From NCBI RefSeq assembly GCF_023149035.1, contig NZ_JAHXMY010000002.1, positions 806,001-870,000 on the forward strand: a stretch of 64,000 nucleotides of DNA, read 5' to 3'. Made by a program: the position numbers and the translations under genes. The stretch comes from Microbacterium sp. EYE_78 (GTDB taxonomy: Bacteria; Actinomycetota; Actinomycetes; Actinomycetales; Microbacteriaceae). Below the pieces are notes generated by a model that worked only from the letters and a program-made list of their open reading frames with translations, searched no databases and was not told the DNA's origin. Each line of letters opens with the position of its first letter. Position 1 is the stretch's first letter. Positions 31,864 through 41,372 of the stretch are shown one piece after another.

Positions 31864-32499
31864 TCATCGGCCGGTGATGTCCGCGGGAGGGACGCGGTCG
31901 AAGATCTGCCCGGGTTGGTTGTAGAAGTGCGGAGTGTTCTGGTAGCGGATCTGACCCGTCGCCGGGTCCGTCACGGTGTAGACGACCTCGAACGTATCAG
32001 GGACGGTCGCGCCGGGCGGGTAGACGTCGACCGTGTAATCCACGTGGTAGCCCTGACGGCTCCAGTCGGCCCACTCGTTCTCCATCGTCCGCCAGGGACC
32101 GCGGTTGAGATTGGCCATCTGGGGCACGATGCCGGGGTCGGCGGTGTCGCCGAAGAACCGGTGCGCACCGAGGTGACCGCCGTCGTATCCGCCCTCGCCG
32201 AGTCGTCCGATATCGGTCGCGTTGTCCCCGCGGGCGGAGCCGCCGAAGTCGTCCCGAATGTGACCGTACTCGGTGATCGGGCGCCCCGTGCTCGGGTCGT
32301 AGACGGTGACCTTCGCGTTGCCGCCGCGCGTGGTGATGACGGCGTCGTTGAAGTCGTCCTCGTCTCGGACGCGGCGGACGATCGTGTCGAGGTGCCCGTC
32401 CATGTTGTCCGCGAGCTGGTGCAGTCTGTCCTTCATCCGGCCGGCCCCGGTGACGACGGCCTCGCGGGCCTCTCGGAATACCGGCTTCAATCCGCTCAT
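31864..32499 (-). CDS. Polymorphic toxin: DNA/RNA non-specific endonuclease (211 aa)
   Basis: The N-terminal 50 residues match those of the ART toxin at 14115-14708. From about 100 the sequence is a DNA/RNA non-specific nuclease of the toxin type: GGYDGGHLGAHRFFGD with His109, then NLNRGPWRTMENEW with Asn132 and acidic residues for metal. The start overlaps the carrier stop, as in module 1. Likely degrades nucleic acid in a target cell; protection would come from the next gene. Confidence 0.82.
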   Translation of the reverse strand: MSGLKPVFREAREAVVTGAGRMKDRLHQLADNMDGHLDTIVRRVRDEDDFNDAVITTRGGNAKVTVYDPSTGRPITEYGHIRDDFGGSARGDNATDIGRLGEGGYDGGHLGAHRFFGDTADPGIVPQMANLNRGPWRTMENEWADWSRQGYHVDYTVDVYPPGATVPDTFEVVYTVTDPATGQIRYQNTPHFYNQPGQIFDRVPPADITGR

Positions 32500-33206
32500 C
32501 AGGCGTCGCCTCCGAAGTCGAGCGCGGAGAACTCCGCGAAGAACGTGGACGTGATGGTCTGGATGTCCGCGCCGTGGAGTTTCATGTCGGACCGCGCTGA
32601 TTCGAGCGCCGCCAGATCCGCGTGGAACTCGTCCGAGTCGCCCGCGGTGCCTTCGACGAGCGGAGCGTCCAGAACCGCGTCGACGATGGCCGGCAGCTGG
32701 TCGGCCATCGGCTCGATGACGGCGGGAGCCAGCTGCATGATGAGCTGCTCGACGGCGATGTCCACCGCGGCGTTCAGCAGCTTCTTCTTGATGAGGAGCA
32801 TCGGACCCGCGCCGGCAGCGCTGATCGGATTGGTGAGCATCGCCACCAGGGTGATCAGCGTCGAGGTGACGTCGATGACGACCTTCATCTTCAGCGCGAA
32901 GATCGCCTCGGCGCCGATGTCCATCGCGGTCGCCGCGGGCGGCATGAGATCGATGAGCTTCTGCAGGTTCTGCGAGCGGTTCGCCGTCCACGCCCCGAGG
33001 GTGGCGGGACCCGTCTGCCCCTGGATGGCGGTCCCGATGTCGCCCGTGACCTTCCGATCGACCGCCTGGATCACCGACTCGAGGTCGGATCCGTAGCCGC
33101 GGAGGAGGTCGGCGCCCTTGCGCACCTCGTCCTCGTCGATGTCAGGCCAATCGAAGCCGAGCTTCTCCATCACCCAGACCAGCTCGTTCGGCAACATCAT
33201 GCCCAT
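32499..33206 (-). CDS. WXG100-like carrier protein of toxin module 2 (235 aa)
   Basis: Same length and layout as the carrier at 14708-15415: LPNELVWVMEKLGFDWPDID, hydrophobic helix pair, KKKLLNAAVDIAVEQL, and a tail ending FSALDFGGDA. About 79 % identical by eye, ungapped. Differences cluster in the region after residue 30. ATG 33206 has GGGAGGTG upstream. Its stop overlaps the toxin start. Confidence 0.72.
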   Translation of the reverse strand: MGMMLPNELVWVMEKLGFDWPDIDEDEVRKGADLLRGYGSDLESVIQAVDRKVTGDIGTAIQGQTGPATLGAWTANRSQNLQKLIDLMPPAATAMDIGAEAIFALKMKVVIDVTSTLITLVAMLTNPISAAGAGPMLLIKKKLLNAAVDIAVEQLIMQLAPAVIEPMADQLPAIVDAVLDAPLVEGTAGDSDEFHADLAALESARSDMKLHGADIQTITSTFFAEFSALDFGGDA

Positions 33207-33249
33207 CGCGCCACCTCCCGGTGCGAGCGTACAAAGCGAGACGCGCGGT

Positions 33250-33275
33250 GGACATGGGGAGCTCTCCCCATGTCC
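33250..33275. promoter_or_regulatory. Conserved palindrome upstream of carrier 2
   Basis: Near-perfect 26-bp dyad with arms GGACATGGGGAG / CTCCCCATGTCC around CT. Its core ATGGGG-N6-CCCCAT (33254-33271) is the pattern found before carrier 1. Confidence 0.65.
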
Positions 33276-33282
33276 GGTTCGG

Positions 33283-33495
33283 TCACGACTTCAGCTTCGT
33301 GAGCGCCGATCCTTTGTGCGCCGCCTTCGCGCCGGTCTTCTCCGACTCCACGATGAACGACGGCTCGTCGTCGGACGCCGTGAAGTCCTGGCCGTCGAAG
33401 GTGAAGTCGCTCGTTTTGCGCTCGGTGATCTTGCCGCGGGTCCGCCCCTGCGAGGTGTTCCAGCTGACGTGGTCGCCCTTCTTCAGGTCTGCCAT
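33283..33495 (-). CDS. DUF2945 / hypervirulence-associated TUDOR-domain protein (70 aa)
   Basis: LKKGDHVSWNTSQGRTRGKI, then KAAHKGSALTKLK, is the whole DUF2945 domain. Function unknown. Its start overlaps the end of the upstream membrane gene by 13 bp. Confidence 0.8.
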   Translation of the reverse strand: MADLKKGDHVSWNTSQGRTRGKITERKTSDFTFDGQDFTASDDEPSFIVESEKTGAKAAHKGSALTKLKS

Positions 33496-34088
33496 GTCGA
33501 TTCCTTTCTGTCCGCCGCGGGGGTCGCGGCTCGGCCGATGGTGATCCGGGTGAGGAGGATGCCGACGAGCAGCGAACCGAGGCCGCCGACCGCCATGTCG
33601 CCGATCGTGTCCTGATAGGTCACGAAGATGTCGGGGGCGAGGAAGGTCTTGCCGAGCCACTCGATCATCTCCCAGACCGCGCTGATGGCGAGGCCGATGA
33701 TCGTCACCAGTACGACGGTCGCGCGACGGGGCGCGTCGGGGCCCGGAGCGATGCGGAACCGCTGGAACGCGAGGTGCAGGGCGGCGGCGATGAGTCCGGT
33801 CGCGACGACGTGCACGAGGATGTCCCACCAGGCGACCGAGCGGTACAGGTCGATCACGTTGCTCCAGGCCGCGACGAGGACGGTGACGCCGTAGACGACA
33901 TCGAATCCGGCCGTCGATCCGAGCAGTCTCGGCACGAGGAGCGCCGGCAGCGCCAGCGCGAGGATGCCGGCATCCGTCACCGTCCACCAGGCGAAGGCGG
34001 CGATCACGCTGAGCAGACCGATGACGCGGATGCCGTCGGCAACCCATTCCCAGAGCGTCTCGGGCGGTCGGAGGAAGTGCGCCCTCAT
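33483..34088 (-). CDS. Integral membrane protein (201 aa)
   Basis: Five or six hydrophobic helices (for example GLLSVIAAFAWWTVTDAGIL, LVHVVATGLIAAALHLAF). A conserved-looking WEMIEWLGKTF segment followed by TYQDTIGDMAVGGLGSLLVG resembles DUF2238-type proteins. ATG 34088 overlaps the endonuclease/phosphatase-like gene (ATGA). Function unknown. Confidence 0.7.
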   Translation of the reverse strand: MRAHFLRPPETLWEWVADGIRVIGLLSVIAAFAWWTVTDAGILALALPALLVPRLLGSTAGFDVVYGVTVLVAAWSNVIDLYRSVAWWDILVHVVATGLIAAALHLAFQRFRIAPGPDAPRRATVVLVTIIGLAISAVWEMIEWLGKTFLAPDIFVTYQDTIGDMAVGGLGSLLVGILLTRITIGRAATPAADRKESTWQT

Positions 34089-34903
34089 CGCGGCACCTCG
34101 ATCGCCGCATGCAGGGGGAGGTGGTCCGAGGGTGCGATGCCGTCCTCCGGCCGGCCGTCGATCGCGATGCGTTCGACGGTGATGTCGGGGGTCGTCAGGA
34201 TCCAATCGATGCGGGCCCCGCCGCGCGTCGGCGCCCGATAGCCCGCAAAGGTGCCCCACGCGGGGGTGACGCGCTCCGCCGCCGCGCCCCACGCGTCGAC
34301 GAGCAGGTCGCCCCGTTGCAGGGCTCGGAGCGCCGTGGACCCGGCGGCGGCGTTCATGTCGCCGAGGACCACCGCCGGCGCTCCCGCCGCGCGCACCGTT
34401 GCCCGGATCGCCTCCGAGGAACGGACGCGTGATCGTGGGGAGAACGGATCGAGGTGGGTGTTCACCACGGAGAACCGTCTCCCGTCGAACCGCTCGCGGA
34501 ACGCCGCGACGACCATCACGCGAGGCATCGGATTGCCCCACGACATCGAGCCGGCGACCTCGGGCGCATCGGACAAGGCCAGCTGCCGACTCTCCAGCAG
34601 CTCGAGCCGGTCTCGGTCGTAGAAGACGGGGCATCCTTCACCGCGGCGCCCGCGCTGTCTGCCCTCGCCGACGCGCGCATAGGAGGAGCCGAGCGCGGCG
34701 AGCATCATCTCCGCCGGGCCGGGGAAGACCTCCTGGGCGCCGAGGACCGTCGGACGTTCCCGCTCCAGCCTGCGCGCCAGGGCCGGACCGCGACGCTCCC
34801 ACCGATCCGCGGCCCTCGTCAGGAGGCGGGGGACCGGGCGGCGGATGTTGGCCGTTGCGATGTGTATGAGCGGCGGATCGACCGCCCCGAGGACGGTCCT
34901 CAC
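34085..34903 (-). CDS. Endonuclease/exonuclease/phosphatase family protein (272 aa)
   Basis: EEP fold markers: TANIRRP at the start, LGAQEVF with the metal Glu, VVNTHLDPFSPRSR, VVLGDMNAAAGS, RIDWILTT and the final APSDHLPLHA. All active-site positions are present. May hydrolyse nucleic acid, lipid phosphate or another phosphodiester. GTG 34903 overlaps the glycosyltransferase stop. Confidence 0.85.
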   Translation of the reverse strand: MRTVLGAVDPPLIHIATANIRRPVPRLLTRAADRWERRGPALARRLERERPTVLGAQEVFPGPAEMMLAALGSSYARVGEGRQRGRRGEGCPVFYDRDRLELLESRQLALSDAPEVAGSMSWGNPMPRVMVVAAFRERFDGRRFSVVNTHLDPFSPRSRVRSSEAIRATVRAAGAPAVVLGDMNAAAGSTALRALQRGDLLVDAWGAAAERVTPAWGTFAGYRAPTRGGARIDWILTTPDITVERIAIDGRPEDGIAPSDHLPLHAAIEVPR

Positions 34904-35697
34904 GCGGCGACCCCCGTCGCGGCGGGAGGGTGCACCGCGTCACGGTGGCTGGCGGCCAGGCGCACCCACCGCACCGGGGGGAACTCGTGCGGCCAGTGAC
35001 GGACGACGGTGCGGACGCCTCGCGCGATCCGACGCCGGAACGCGCGAGCGGATGCGAACGGCCGCATCGACATCCCCATCGCGGCACCCGTGATCGGGCG
35101 GACCCGATGCCGACCACCCACGTGGAACGCGAGGTCGAGGTCGTCGTGCAGCTCGGGATCGAGTCGGTGGACGTGCGGGCTCACGGCCCGCCACGCCGTG
35201 CGACGGATGGCGAAGTTCGAGCCGAAGACGGGGACGTGGCCGAGGGTCGGGGTGAGGACCGCCGCATACGCCCCGAGGTAGCAGAGGGCTAGCGACGACC
35301 TGAGCCATCGCGGACCGTCGATGAACCGCGCACCGCCGGCGAAGACGGCGACCTCGGGCATCCGGTGCGCCGCGGATGTCATCGCGTCGACCCAACTCGC
35401 GGCGGGGATGCAGTCCGCGTCCAGACGGAGGATCAGGTCCCCTTGCGCCGCATCGTAGCCGGCCGCCGCTGCCGCCGGGATCCCCGGCTCATGGCAGACC
35501 ACCACGACGGCGCCGCCGTCCCGCGCGACCGACGCCGAGGCATCCGTCGAGCCGTTGTCGACCACGATGATCTCGTCGGCCGGCCTCGTCTGCAGCGCGA
35601 GGGCCCGCAGGCACCGCCGCAACCCGTCCGCGTCGTCCTTCACGGGGATGACGACGGACACGGCTGCGGTGGCGAGCTGCGGGCCCTCGTGGTGCAT
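34900..35697 (-). CDS. Family 2 glycosyltransferase (265 aa)
   Basis: GT-A start AVSVVIPVKDDADGLRRCL, IIVVDNGSTDAS, the metal site RLDADC, and an acceptor-side ELHDDLDLAFHV. No membrane helices beyond a weak central segment. Acceptor unknown. Coupled to the EEP and membrane genes downstream, suggesting a small surface-glycan or lipid module. Confidence 0.85.
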   Translation of the reverse strand: MHHEGPQLATAAVSVVIPVKDDADGLRRCLRALALQTRPADEIIVVDNGSTDASASVARDGGAVVVVCHEPGIPAAAAAGYDAAQGDLILRLDADCIPAASWVDAMTSAAHRMPEVAVFAGGARFIDGPRWLRSSLALCYLGAYAAVLTPTLGHVPVFGSNFAIRRTAWRAVSPHVHRLDPELHDDLDLAFHVGGRHRVRPITGAAMGMSMRPFASARAFRRRIARGVRTVVRHWPHEFPPVRWVRLAASHRDAVHPPAATGVAA

Positions 35698-35701
35698 GCG
35701 G

Positions 35702-36622
35702 TCAGTCGAGGTTCGCTGCGATCCACTCGGCGGCGATGTCCTCGGTGGAGCGCTGGTCGACGGAGGACTGCACGTTCATCGCGACGAGCTCCTCCGGTGT
35801 CATGGCTGCGCTCACGGCGTTGATGACATCCGCGATCTCGTCGGCGACGTCCGAGCTCGCGATCGGGACGACGTTGGAGGCGAGGAAGAGCCCCTCCGGG
35901 TCTTCGAGGGTCACAAGGTCCTCGGTCTCGATGCGCGGGTCTGCGCTGTAGACGTTGGCGATCTGGATGTTGCCCGCGACCAGCTCGTCGACCGTCGTGT
36001 CGGCGGTGGCTTCGAACTGCACGTCGACGTCGTAGACCGACTTCAGGCCCTCGGGGCCGTAGGGACGCGTCTCGAGCTCCGGCGCGCCGCCGAGCGTGAG
36101 CCCCTCGATGCCGGCGAGGTCGCCGATCTCGGTCAGGTCGTTCTCCTCGGCGAAGGCCGCCGTGACGTTGTACGAGTCCTGGTCGGTTGCGGGCGAGTAG
36201 TCGAGGGCCGTGAGCCCGTCGGGCAGCGCCTCCTGCAGGGCGGCGTAGACGTCGTCCGCCGTGGTGGCGGTGGCGTCGGCGTCGAAGTACTGCAGCAGGT
36301 TGCCCGTGTACTCGGGGAACAGGTTGATGGATCCGTCCTCGAGCGAGGGCATGTAGGCGTCTCGCTGACCGATGGAGAAGTTCCGCTCGACGGTGAAGTC
36401 GGCGTTCTCGAGGGCCTGCGCGTAGATCTCGGCGATGATCTCGTTCGACGGGTACTGCTGCGAGCCGATGACGATCGTCGAGGAGTCTCCGCCGTTCCCG
36501 CCGCCGCCTCCGCTGGGGCTGCCGCCTTCGAGGGAGTCGCTCGATCCGCAGGCGGAGAGGGCGAACGCGGCAACAGCGGCGAGGCCGAGGGCGGGCAGGA
36601 CACGGGTGCGTGAGATGGACAT
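35702..36622 (-). CDS. Osmoprotectant (glycine betaine-type) ABC transporter substrate-binding lipoprotein
   Basis: 306 aa. Lipobox LSAC with Cys25, a Gly/Ser linker, then an OpuAC/ProX domain: TIVIGSQQYPSNEIIAEIYA, INLFPEYTGNLLQY, and VNAVSAAMTPEELVAMN. GGAGG precedes the ATG. Last gene of the four-gene operon ATPase-permease-permease-SBP. Confidence 0.9.
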   Translation of the reverse strand: MSISRTRVLPALGLAAVAAFALSACGSSDSLEGGSPSGGGGGNGGDSSTIVIGSQQYPSNEIIAEIYAQALENADFTVERNFSIGQRDAYMPSLEDGSINLFPEYTGNLLQYFDADATATTADDVYAALQEALPDGLTALDYSPATDQDSYNVTAAFAEENDLTEIGDLAGIEGLTLGGAPELETRPYGPEGLKSVYDVDVQFEATADTTVDELVAGNIQIANVYSADPRIETEDLVTLEDPEGLFLASNVVPIASSDVADEIADVINAVSAAMTPEELVAMNVQSSVDQRSTEDIAAEWIAANLD

Positions 36623-36660
36623 GGTTGCCTCCGGGTGGGGTGGTGGTCGGGTTGCTGTGG

Positions 36661-37383
36661 TCAGGTGGACGGGACGGCCGCCCGCTTCGCGCGGCGGGAC
36701 GAACGGGACTGGTTCTGCACGGTGACGCCGCGCGGGACGAGGACGCGCTGCAGGAGCGCGAAGACGGCATCCAGGACGAGGGCGAGCACGACGACGACGA
36801 TCGACGCGCCGAGGATCTGCGCCGAGTTGCGGGTCTGGATGCCCTGGATGAGCGCGAAGCCGAGGCCGCCGAGCCCGACATAGGCGGCGATGGTCACGGT
36901 CGCGACGACCTGGAGGACGGCAGAGCGGATGCCGCCGATGAGGAGGGGGAGCCCGAGGGGGACCTCGATCTTCCACAGCACCTGCATCGGCGTCATGCCG
37001 ACCGCGCGTCCCGCCTCGATCGTCGTGCGTCCGACCGCTTCGATCCCGGCGTACGCTCCGGCGAGGATCGAGGGGATCGCCAGGAGGACGAACGCGACGA
37101 CGGCTGCCTGCTCCTTGAAATTGACGCCGATCAGCAGGTAGAGCAGGACGACGAGTCCCAGCGATGGCAACGCACGAGCCGCCCCGGACAGGAAGACGGC
37201 TACTTCTCGGCCGCGGCCGGTGTGGCCGATCGCCCAGCCGGCGGGGATCGCGACGGCGGCCGCGATCGCGACCGAGCCGAACGTGTACCCCAGATGCTGC
37301 AGGACGGCCTCCCACAGCGGCAGATAGCCGGTGGTGCGGTCGGGGGAGAAGATCCAGGCGAAGGCCTCGAAGAAGACGTTCAC
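36661..37383 (-). CDS. Osmoprotectant ABC transporter permease
   Basis: 240 aa with five or six helices and the EAA-type loop EAGRAVGMTPMQVLWKIEVPLGLP. GTG 37383 overlaps the upstream permease stop (GTGA). Basic C-terminal tail. Confidence 0.88.
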   Translation of the reverse strand: MNVFFEAFAWIFSPDRTTGYLPLWEAVLQHLGYTFGSVAIAAAVAIPAGWAIGHTGRGREVAVFLSGAARALPSLGLVVLLYLLIGVNFKEQAAVVAFVLLAIPSILAGAYAGIEAVGRTTIEAGRAVGMTPMQVLWKIEVPLGLPLLIGGIRSAVLQVVATVTIAAYVGLGGLGFALIQGIQTRNSAQILGASIVVVVLALVLDAVFALLQRVLVPRGVTVQNQSRSSRRAKRAAVPST

Positions 37384-38057
37384 GCCGTCACCTCCCGGGC
37401 GATCGGACGCTCTCGCGGGGCGCGGGTGCGTCGCGTCCACGGCATCAGCGCGCGGCCCGCGAGGACCAGGATCAGATCGATGAGCAGGGCGATGACGACG
37501 ACGGCGAGGACGCCCGCGAGGACTTCGGGGATGATGCGCCGCTGCGACCCGTTCGTGAAGAGGTAGCCGAGGTTCTGGACCCCGATCAGCGCACCGACGG
37601 TGGCCAGGGAGATGGTCGACACCGCCGTGACGCGGAGGCCCGCGAGCATGACCGGTCCGGCCAGGGGGAAATCGACCGTCCAGAAGCGTCGCCACGAGCC
37701 GAAGCCCACCGCCACCGCGGCCGCCCGCACGGACGTCTCCACGGATGCGAGGCCGTCGGTCACCGAGCGGGTCATGATCGCGACCGCGTAGATGGTGAGG
37801 GCGACGACGAGGTTCGTCTCGGAGAGGAGGCCGATCCCGGTCGTCGCGCTGATCAGGGCGAAGAGTCCGAACGACGGGATCGTGTAGAGGATGCTGACGG
37901 CGCCGAGCACCGTCCCGCGGAGGCGGGTGAAGCGGAACGCCGCCCAGCCGATCGGGATCGCGATCACGAACCCGAGGACGATCGCCACCGCGCTCTGCCG
38001 CAGGTGGGCGACGGTGAGCCGCCCGATGAGATCGAGATTGTCGAGCACCCAGTTCAC
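37380..38057 (-). CDS. Osmoprotectant ABC transporter permease
   Basis: 225 aa, ProW/OpuCB type: LRQSAVAIVLGFVIAIPIGW, the LYTIPSFGLFALI helix and the loop AAAVAVGFGSWRRFWTVDFP. GTG 38057 lies 7 bp after the ATPase stop. Forms a heterodimer with the next permease. Confidence 0.88.
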   Translation of the reverse strand: MNWVLDNLDLIGRLTVAHLRQSAVAIVLGFVIAIPIGWAAFRFTRLRGTVLGAVSILYTIPSFGLFALISATTGIGLLSETNLVVALTIYAVAIMTRSVTDGLASVETSVRAAAVAVGFGSWRRFWTVDFPLAGPVMLAGLRVTAVSTISLATVGALIGVQNLGYLFTNGSQRRIIPEVLAGVLAVVVIALLIDLILVLAGRALMPWTRRTRAPRERPIAREVTA

Positions 38058-38064
38058 GGGATCG

Positions 38065-38901
38065 TCACCGTCCGGTGCCGGGGTCACCGTCGACGAGGAC
38101 GCCCTGCGTGCGACCCGAGTCGTCGACCAATACCGTGCCGCGATCGGTGCGTTTCGCGCGCAGCGCCCGCGCGCCGCGGTCGGTGCCGATGAAGCTCGCG
38201 ACGAACTCGTCGGCCGGTGCCTCGATGATCTCGGACGGCGTGCCCCGCTGGGCGATGCGGGCACCCTTCTGCAGGATCACCACCTGGTCGCCGAGGAGGA
38301 AGGCTTCGTCGATGTCGTGTGTGACGAAGACGATCGTCTTGTCGAGCTCCCGCTGCAGGCGGATGACCTCGGCTTGGAGCTCCTTCCGCACGATCGGGTC
38401 GACGGCGCCGAACGGCTCGTCCATGAGCAGGATGTTGGGGTCGGCCGCGAGCGCCCGCGCGACCCCCACCCGCTGCTGCTGTCCGCCTGAGAGTTGCGCG
38501 GGATATCGGTCGGCGAACGCCGTGTCGAGGCCCACGACCTCCATCAGCTCCAGCGCACGGGTGCGTGCCGCGCTGCGCGAGGCGCCGGTCAGGACGGGGA
38601 CGGTGGCGATGTTGTCGGCAACGGTGTAATGGGGCAGCAGTCCGGCGTTCTGCAGGACGTATCCGATGCTCCGCCGCAATTGCACGGCGTCGCGGGAGCG
38701 GATGGATTCCCCGTCGATGGTGATGTCGCCCGAGGTCGGTTCGATCAGCCGGTTGATCATCCGCAGCAGCGTCGTCTTGCCGCATCCGGACGAACCGACG
38801 AGGACCGTGGTCTGTCGTGCCGGCATGACGATGCTGACGTCGTCGACGGCGGCGGGGCCGTCGCCGAATCGCTTCGTGACGGATCGGAACTCGATCGCCA
38901 T
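38065..38901 (-). CDS. Osmoprotectant ABC transporter ATP-binding protein
   Basis: 278 aa. Walker A GSSGCGKTT (36-44), Q-loop GYVLQNAGLLPH, signature LSGGQQQRVGVARA, Walker B ILLMDEPFGAVDP and switch FVTHDIDEA. The C-terminal 60 residues are a short tail rather than a full CBS pair. First gene of the operon. Confidence 0.92.
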   Translation of the reverse strand: MAIEFRSVTKRFGDGPAAVDDVSIVMPARQTTVLVGSSGCGKTTLLRMINRLIEPTSGDITIDGESIRSRDAVQLRRSIGYVLQNAGLLPHYTVADNIATVPVLTGASRSAARTRALELMEVVGLDTAFADRYPAQLSGGQQQRVGVARALAADPNILLMDEPFGAVDPIVRKELQAEVIRLQRELDKTIVFVTHDIDEAFLLGDQVVILQKGARIAQRGTPSEIIEAPADEFVASFIGTDRGARALRAKRTDRGTVLVDDSGRTQGVLVDGDPGTGR

Positions 38902-39047
38902 GGGGGTCCTTTCGGCCGGTGACTCAGCCAACCACAGACCTCCGACATGTCGGGAGTGCGCCGCGTCTATTGACGTCACATGCGAGGTGTGCAAACGCCG
39001 GGTGTCAAACCGGCGGTCGGTGGGGCCGCGCTCACTACGGTGAGGAC

Positions 39048-40466
39048 ATGAGCACACGCGAGTACGACCTCATCGTGATCGGAGCGGGACCCGTCGGAGA
39101 GAATGTCGCCGATCGTGCGGTGCGCGGCGGATTGACTGCCGCGATCGTCGAGAGCGAGCTGGTCGGCGGAGAGTGCTCCTACTGGGCGTGCATGCCATCG
39201 AAGGCTCTGCTGCGGGCGCCTGCTGCGCTGCGTGCCGCGCGCGACGTGGCCGGTGCTGCCGAAGCCGTCACAGGCGACCTCGATGTGCACGCCGTGCTCG
39301 CCCGACGCGACCGCATCGTGCACGAGTACCAGGACACGTCGCAGGTGGAGTGGCTGCAGAGCGCCGGCATCGATCTGGTCCGCGGACACGGTCGACTGTC
39401 GGGGGAGAGGGAGGTCACGGTCGAGTCGGCGGACGGGTCCGCGACGGTCCTGCGCGCCCGGCAGGCCGTGGCTGTCTGCACCGGCTCGGCGGCACTGCTC
39501 CCCGACATCCCGGGCCTCGCCGATGCGGCGCCGTGGACGAGCCGCGAGGCGACGGGCGTCCGTACCGTCCCGGCCTCGTTGGCGATCCTCGGCGGAGGTG
39601 TCGTCGGGCTCGAGATGGCCACCGCGTTCGTGGCACTCGGTTCGCGTGTGACCGTCATCGCCCGGTCGCGGCTCCTCGGCGGACTGGAGGAATTCGCCGG
39701 TGCAGCGGTGCGGGACGCCCTCGTCTCCGCCGGCGCGGACGTGCGCACGGGCGCCGACGTCGAGCGCGTCGAGCGGTCCGCGGACGGGGAGGTGGTGATC
39801 AGCCTCGACGACGGTGGGGAGGTGCGCGCCGCAGAGATCCTCGTCGCGACGGGCCGCGTCCCACGGACGCAGGACGTCGGACTCGACGTCGTCGGGATCG
39901 ATCCCGGCTCCTGGATCGACGTCGACGACTCGATGCGGGTGCCCGGGAGCGAGTGGCTGTACGCCGCCGGAGACGTGAACCACCGCGCCCTGCTGACGCA
40001 CCAGGGGAAGTACCAGGCGCGGGTCGCCGGTGACGTCATCGCCCGGCGCGCGACGTCCACCGATGTCGACACGTCGCCGTGGAGCCCGCTCGCCGCGACC
40101 GCCGATCACTCCGCCGTCCCGCAGGTCGTCTTCACCGAGCCCGAGATCGCCGCCGTCGGTCACACCGAGGCATCCGCTCGCGCCGCCGGCATCCAGGTCA
40201 AGATCGTCGACTACGACCTCTCATGGGTCGCCGGCGCGAGCACGCAGTCCGACCGGTACGAGGGGCGCTCGCGCGCCGTCATCGATGCGGAACGAGGCGT
40301 CCTGGTCGGGGCGACCTTCGTCGGTCCCGACGTGGCGGAGCTGCTGCACGCCGCGACGATCGCGATCGTCGGAGAGGTGCCGCTGCACCGACTCTGGCAC
40401 GCGGTGCCGGCCTATCCGACGGTCAGTGAAGTCTGGCTGCGCTGGCTCGAGACGGCCGGCCTCTGA
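39048..40466 (+). CDS. Pyridine nucleotide-disulfide oxidoreductase (dihydrolipoyl dehydrogenase-like)
   Basis: 472 aa. FAD motif GAGPVG (12-17), redox pair Cys43/Cys48 in GGECSYWACMPSK, NAD motif GGGVVGLEMATAF, GATFVGPDV, and the C-terminal His/Glu in LWHAVPAYPTVSE. A complete two-cysteine flavoprotein of the Lpd/mercuric reductase group. No E2 or mercury genes are nearby, so the substrate is unclear. GGTGAGGAC precedes the ATG. Confidence 0.88.
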   Translation: MSTREYDLIVIGAGPVGENVADRAVRGGLTAAIVESELVGGECSYWACMPSKALLRAPAALRAARDVAGAAEAVTGDLDVHAVLARRDRIVHEYQDTSQVEWLQSAGIDLVRGHGRLSGEREVTVESADGSATVLRARQAVAVCTGSAALLPDIPGLADAAPWTSREATGVRTVPASLAILGGGVVGLEMATAFVALGSRVTVIARSRLLGGLEEFAGAAVRDALVSAGADVRTGADVERVERSADGEVVISLDDGGEVRAAEILVATGRVPRTQDVGLDVVGIDPGSWIDVDDSMRVPGSEWLYAAGDVNHRALLTHQGKYQARVAGDVIARRATSTDVDTSPWSPLAATADHSAVPQVVFTEPEIAAVGHTEASARAAGIQVKIVDYDLSWVAGASTQSDRYEGRSRAVIDAERGVLVGATFVGPDVAELLHAATIAIVGEVPLHRLWHAVPAYPTVSEVWLRWLETAGL

Positions 40467-40481
40467 GGGGGAGCGTCCGCC

Positions 40482-41273
40482 TCATCGCCGACGGACGGAC
40501 TGGATGCGGGTCGTCAGCTGATGCGCATGCGCGAGGAGCAGGCGCCCCAGCTGCGGCAGGCGGTCGCGATCGAACCGGAACTCCACGCCGGTGAGGCTGA
40601 GGGCCCACGCAGGCGCTCCGTCGCGGTCGAAGACGGCGGCACCGAGGCCCCACGAACCCGCGACGATGAGACCGGGGTTGACGGCATAGCCGCGGTCGCG
40701 GGTGTCTCCGATACGGGCGCGCAGGGCGTCCGCATCATGGGCACCGCCCCACCGGTCGGCGAGCTCCGGGTGGCGGTCGAGGTAGGCATCCACCTCCGAT
40801 GGAGGCAGGAACGACAGGATCGCGAGTCCCGCCGACGCCACCCCAAGGGGGAACCTCACGCCCTCGCTGAGGACGAATGACCGGATCGGGAACGACCCCT
40901 CCTCGCGCATGAGGCAGACGGTCTCGTCGCCGCGTCGCACCGAGAGGAACGCGCTCTCCTCCGTCTTGACGGCCAGGGATCGGACGATGTCGCCCGCGAC
41001 GTGCGTGATGTCGTACCGCGGTGCGGCGGCCGCCCCCATGAGGAACAGCTCCGGTCCCGCAAGCCATCTCGACGTCCGCTCGTCCTGATCGACCAGGCCC
41101 TCAGCGCGGAGTGCGCTGAGCAGGCGGTGGGTGGTCGATCGGGACAGGGATGCCTCCGCGGCCAGCTCGCGGACGCCCTTCCCCTCCATGCCCGCGGCGC
41201 TGACCAGGCGCAGCAGATGCGCCGCCCTGGCGATCGCCTGAGCGCCGGGCACCGACTGCGCAGGGCGTTCCAC
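40482..41273 (-). CDS. IclR-family transcriptional regulator (263 aa)
   Basis: An N-terminal winged helix (GVRELAAEASLSRSTTHRLLSAL) and an IclR effector domain (YAVNPGLIVAGSWGLGAAVFD). Divergent from the CoA-transferase/thiolase operon, which it presumably controls in the manner of PcaR-type regulators. GTG 41273 chosen; GTGs further upstream are possible. Confidence 0.85.
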   Translation of the reverse strand: MERPAQSVPGAQAIARAAHLLRLVSAAGMEGKGVRELAAEASLSRSTTHRLLSALRAEGLVDQDERTSRWLAGPELFLMGAAAAPRYDITHVAGDIVRSLAVKTEESAFLSVRRGDETVCLMREEGSFPIRSFVLSEGVRFPLGVASAGLAILSFLPPSEVDAYLDRHPELADRWGGAHDADALRARIGDTRDRGYAVNPGLIVAGSWGLGAAVFDRDGAPAWALSLTGVEFRFDRDRLPQLGRLLLAHAHQLTTRIQSVRRR

Positions 41274-41372
41274 GATATGGACGCTAGGCGTTCGGTGCAC
41301 CACATCGCAATCGCGGTCTGGCCGCGGTATCCGTCCGAGGGCGATGCTGAGGCGACACACGAAGGAGTGCGC
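41274..41372. promoter_or_regulatory. Divergent control region of iclR-like and CoA-transferase genes
   Basis: 99 bp that must hold both promoters and the regulator site. Contains the perfect octamer palindrome GGTGCACC (41294-41301) and GAAGGAG before GTG 41373. Confidence 0.45.
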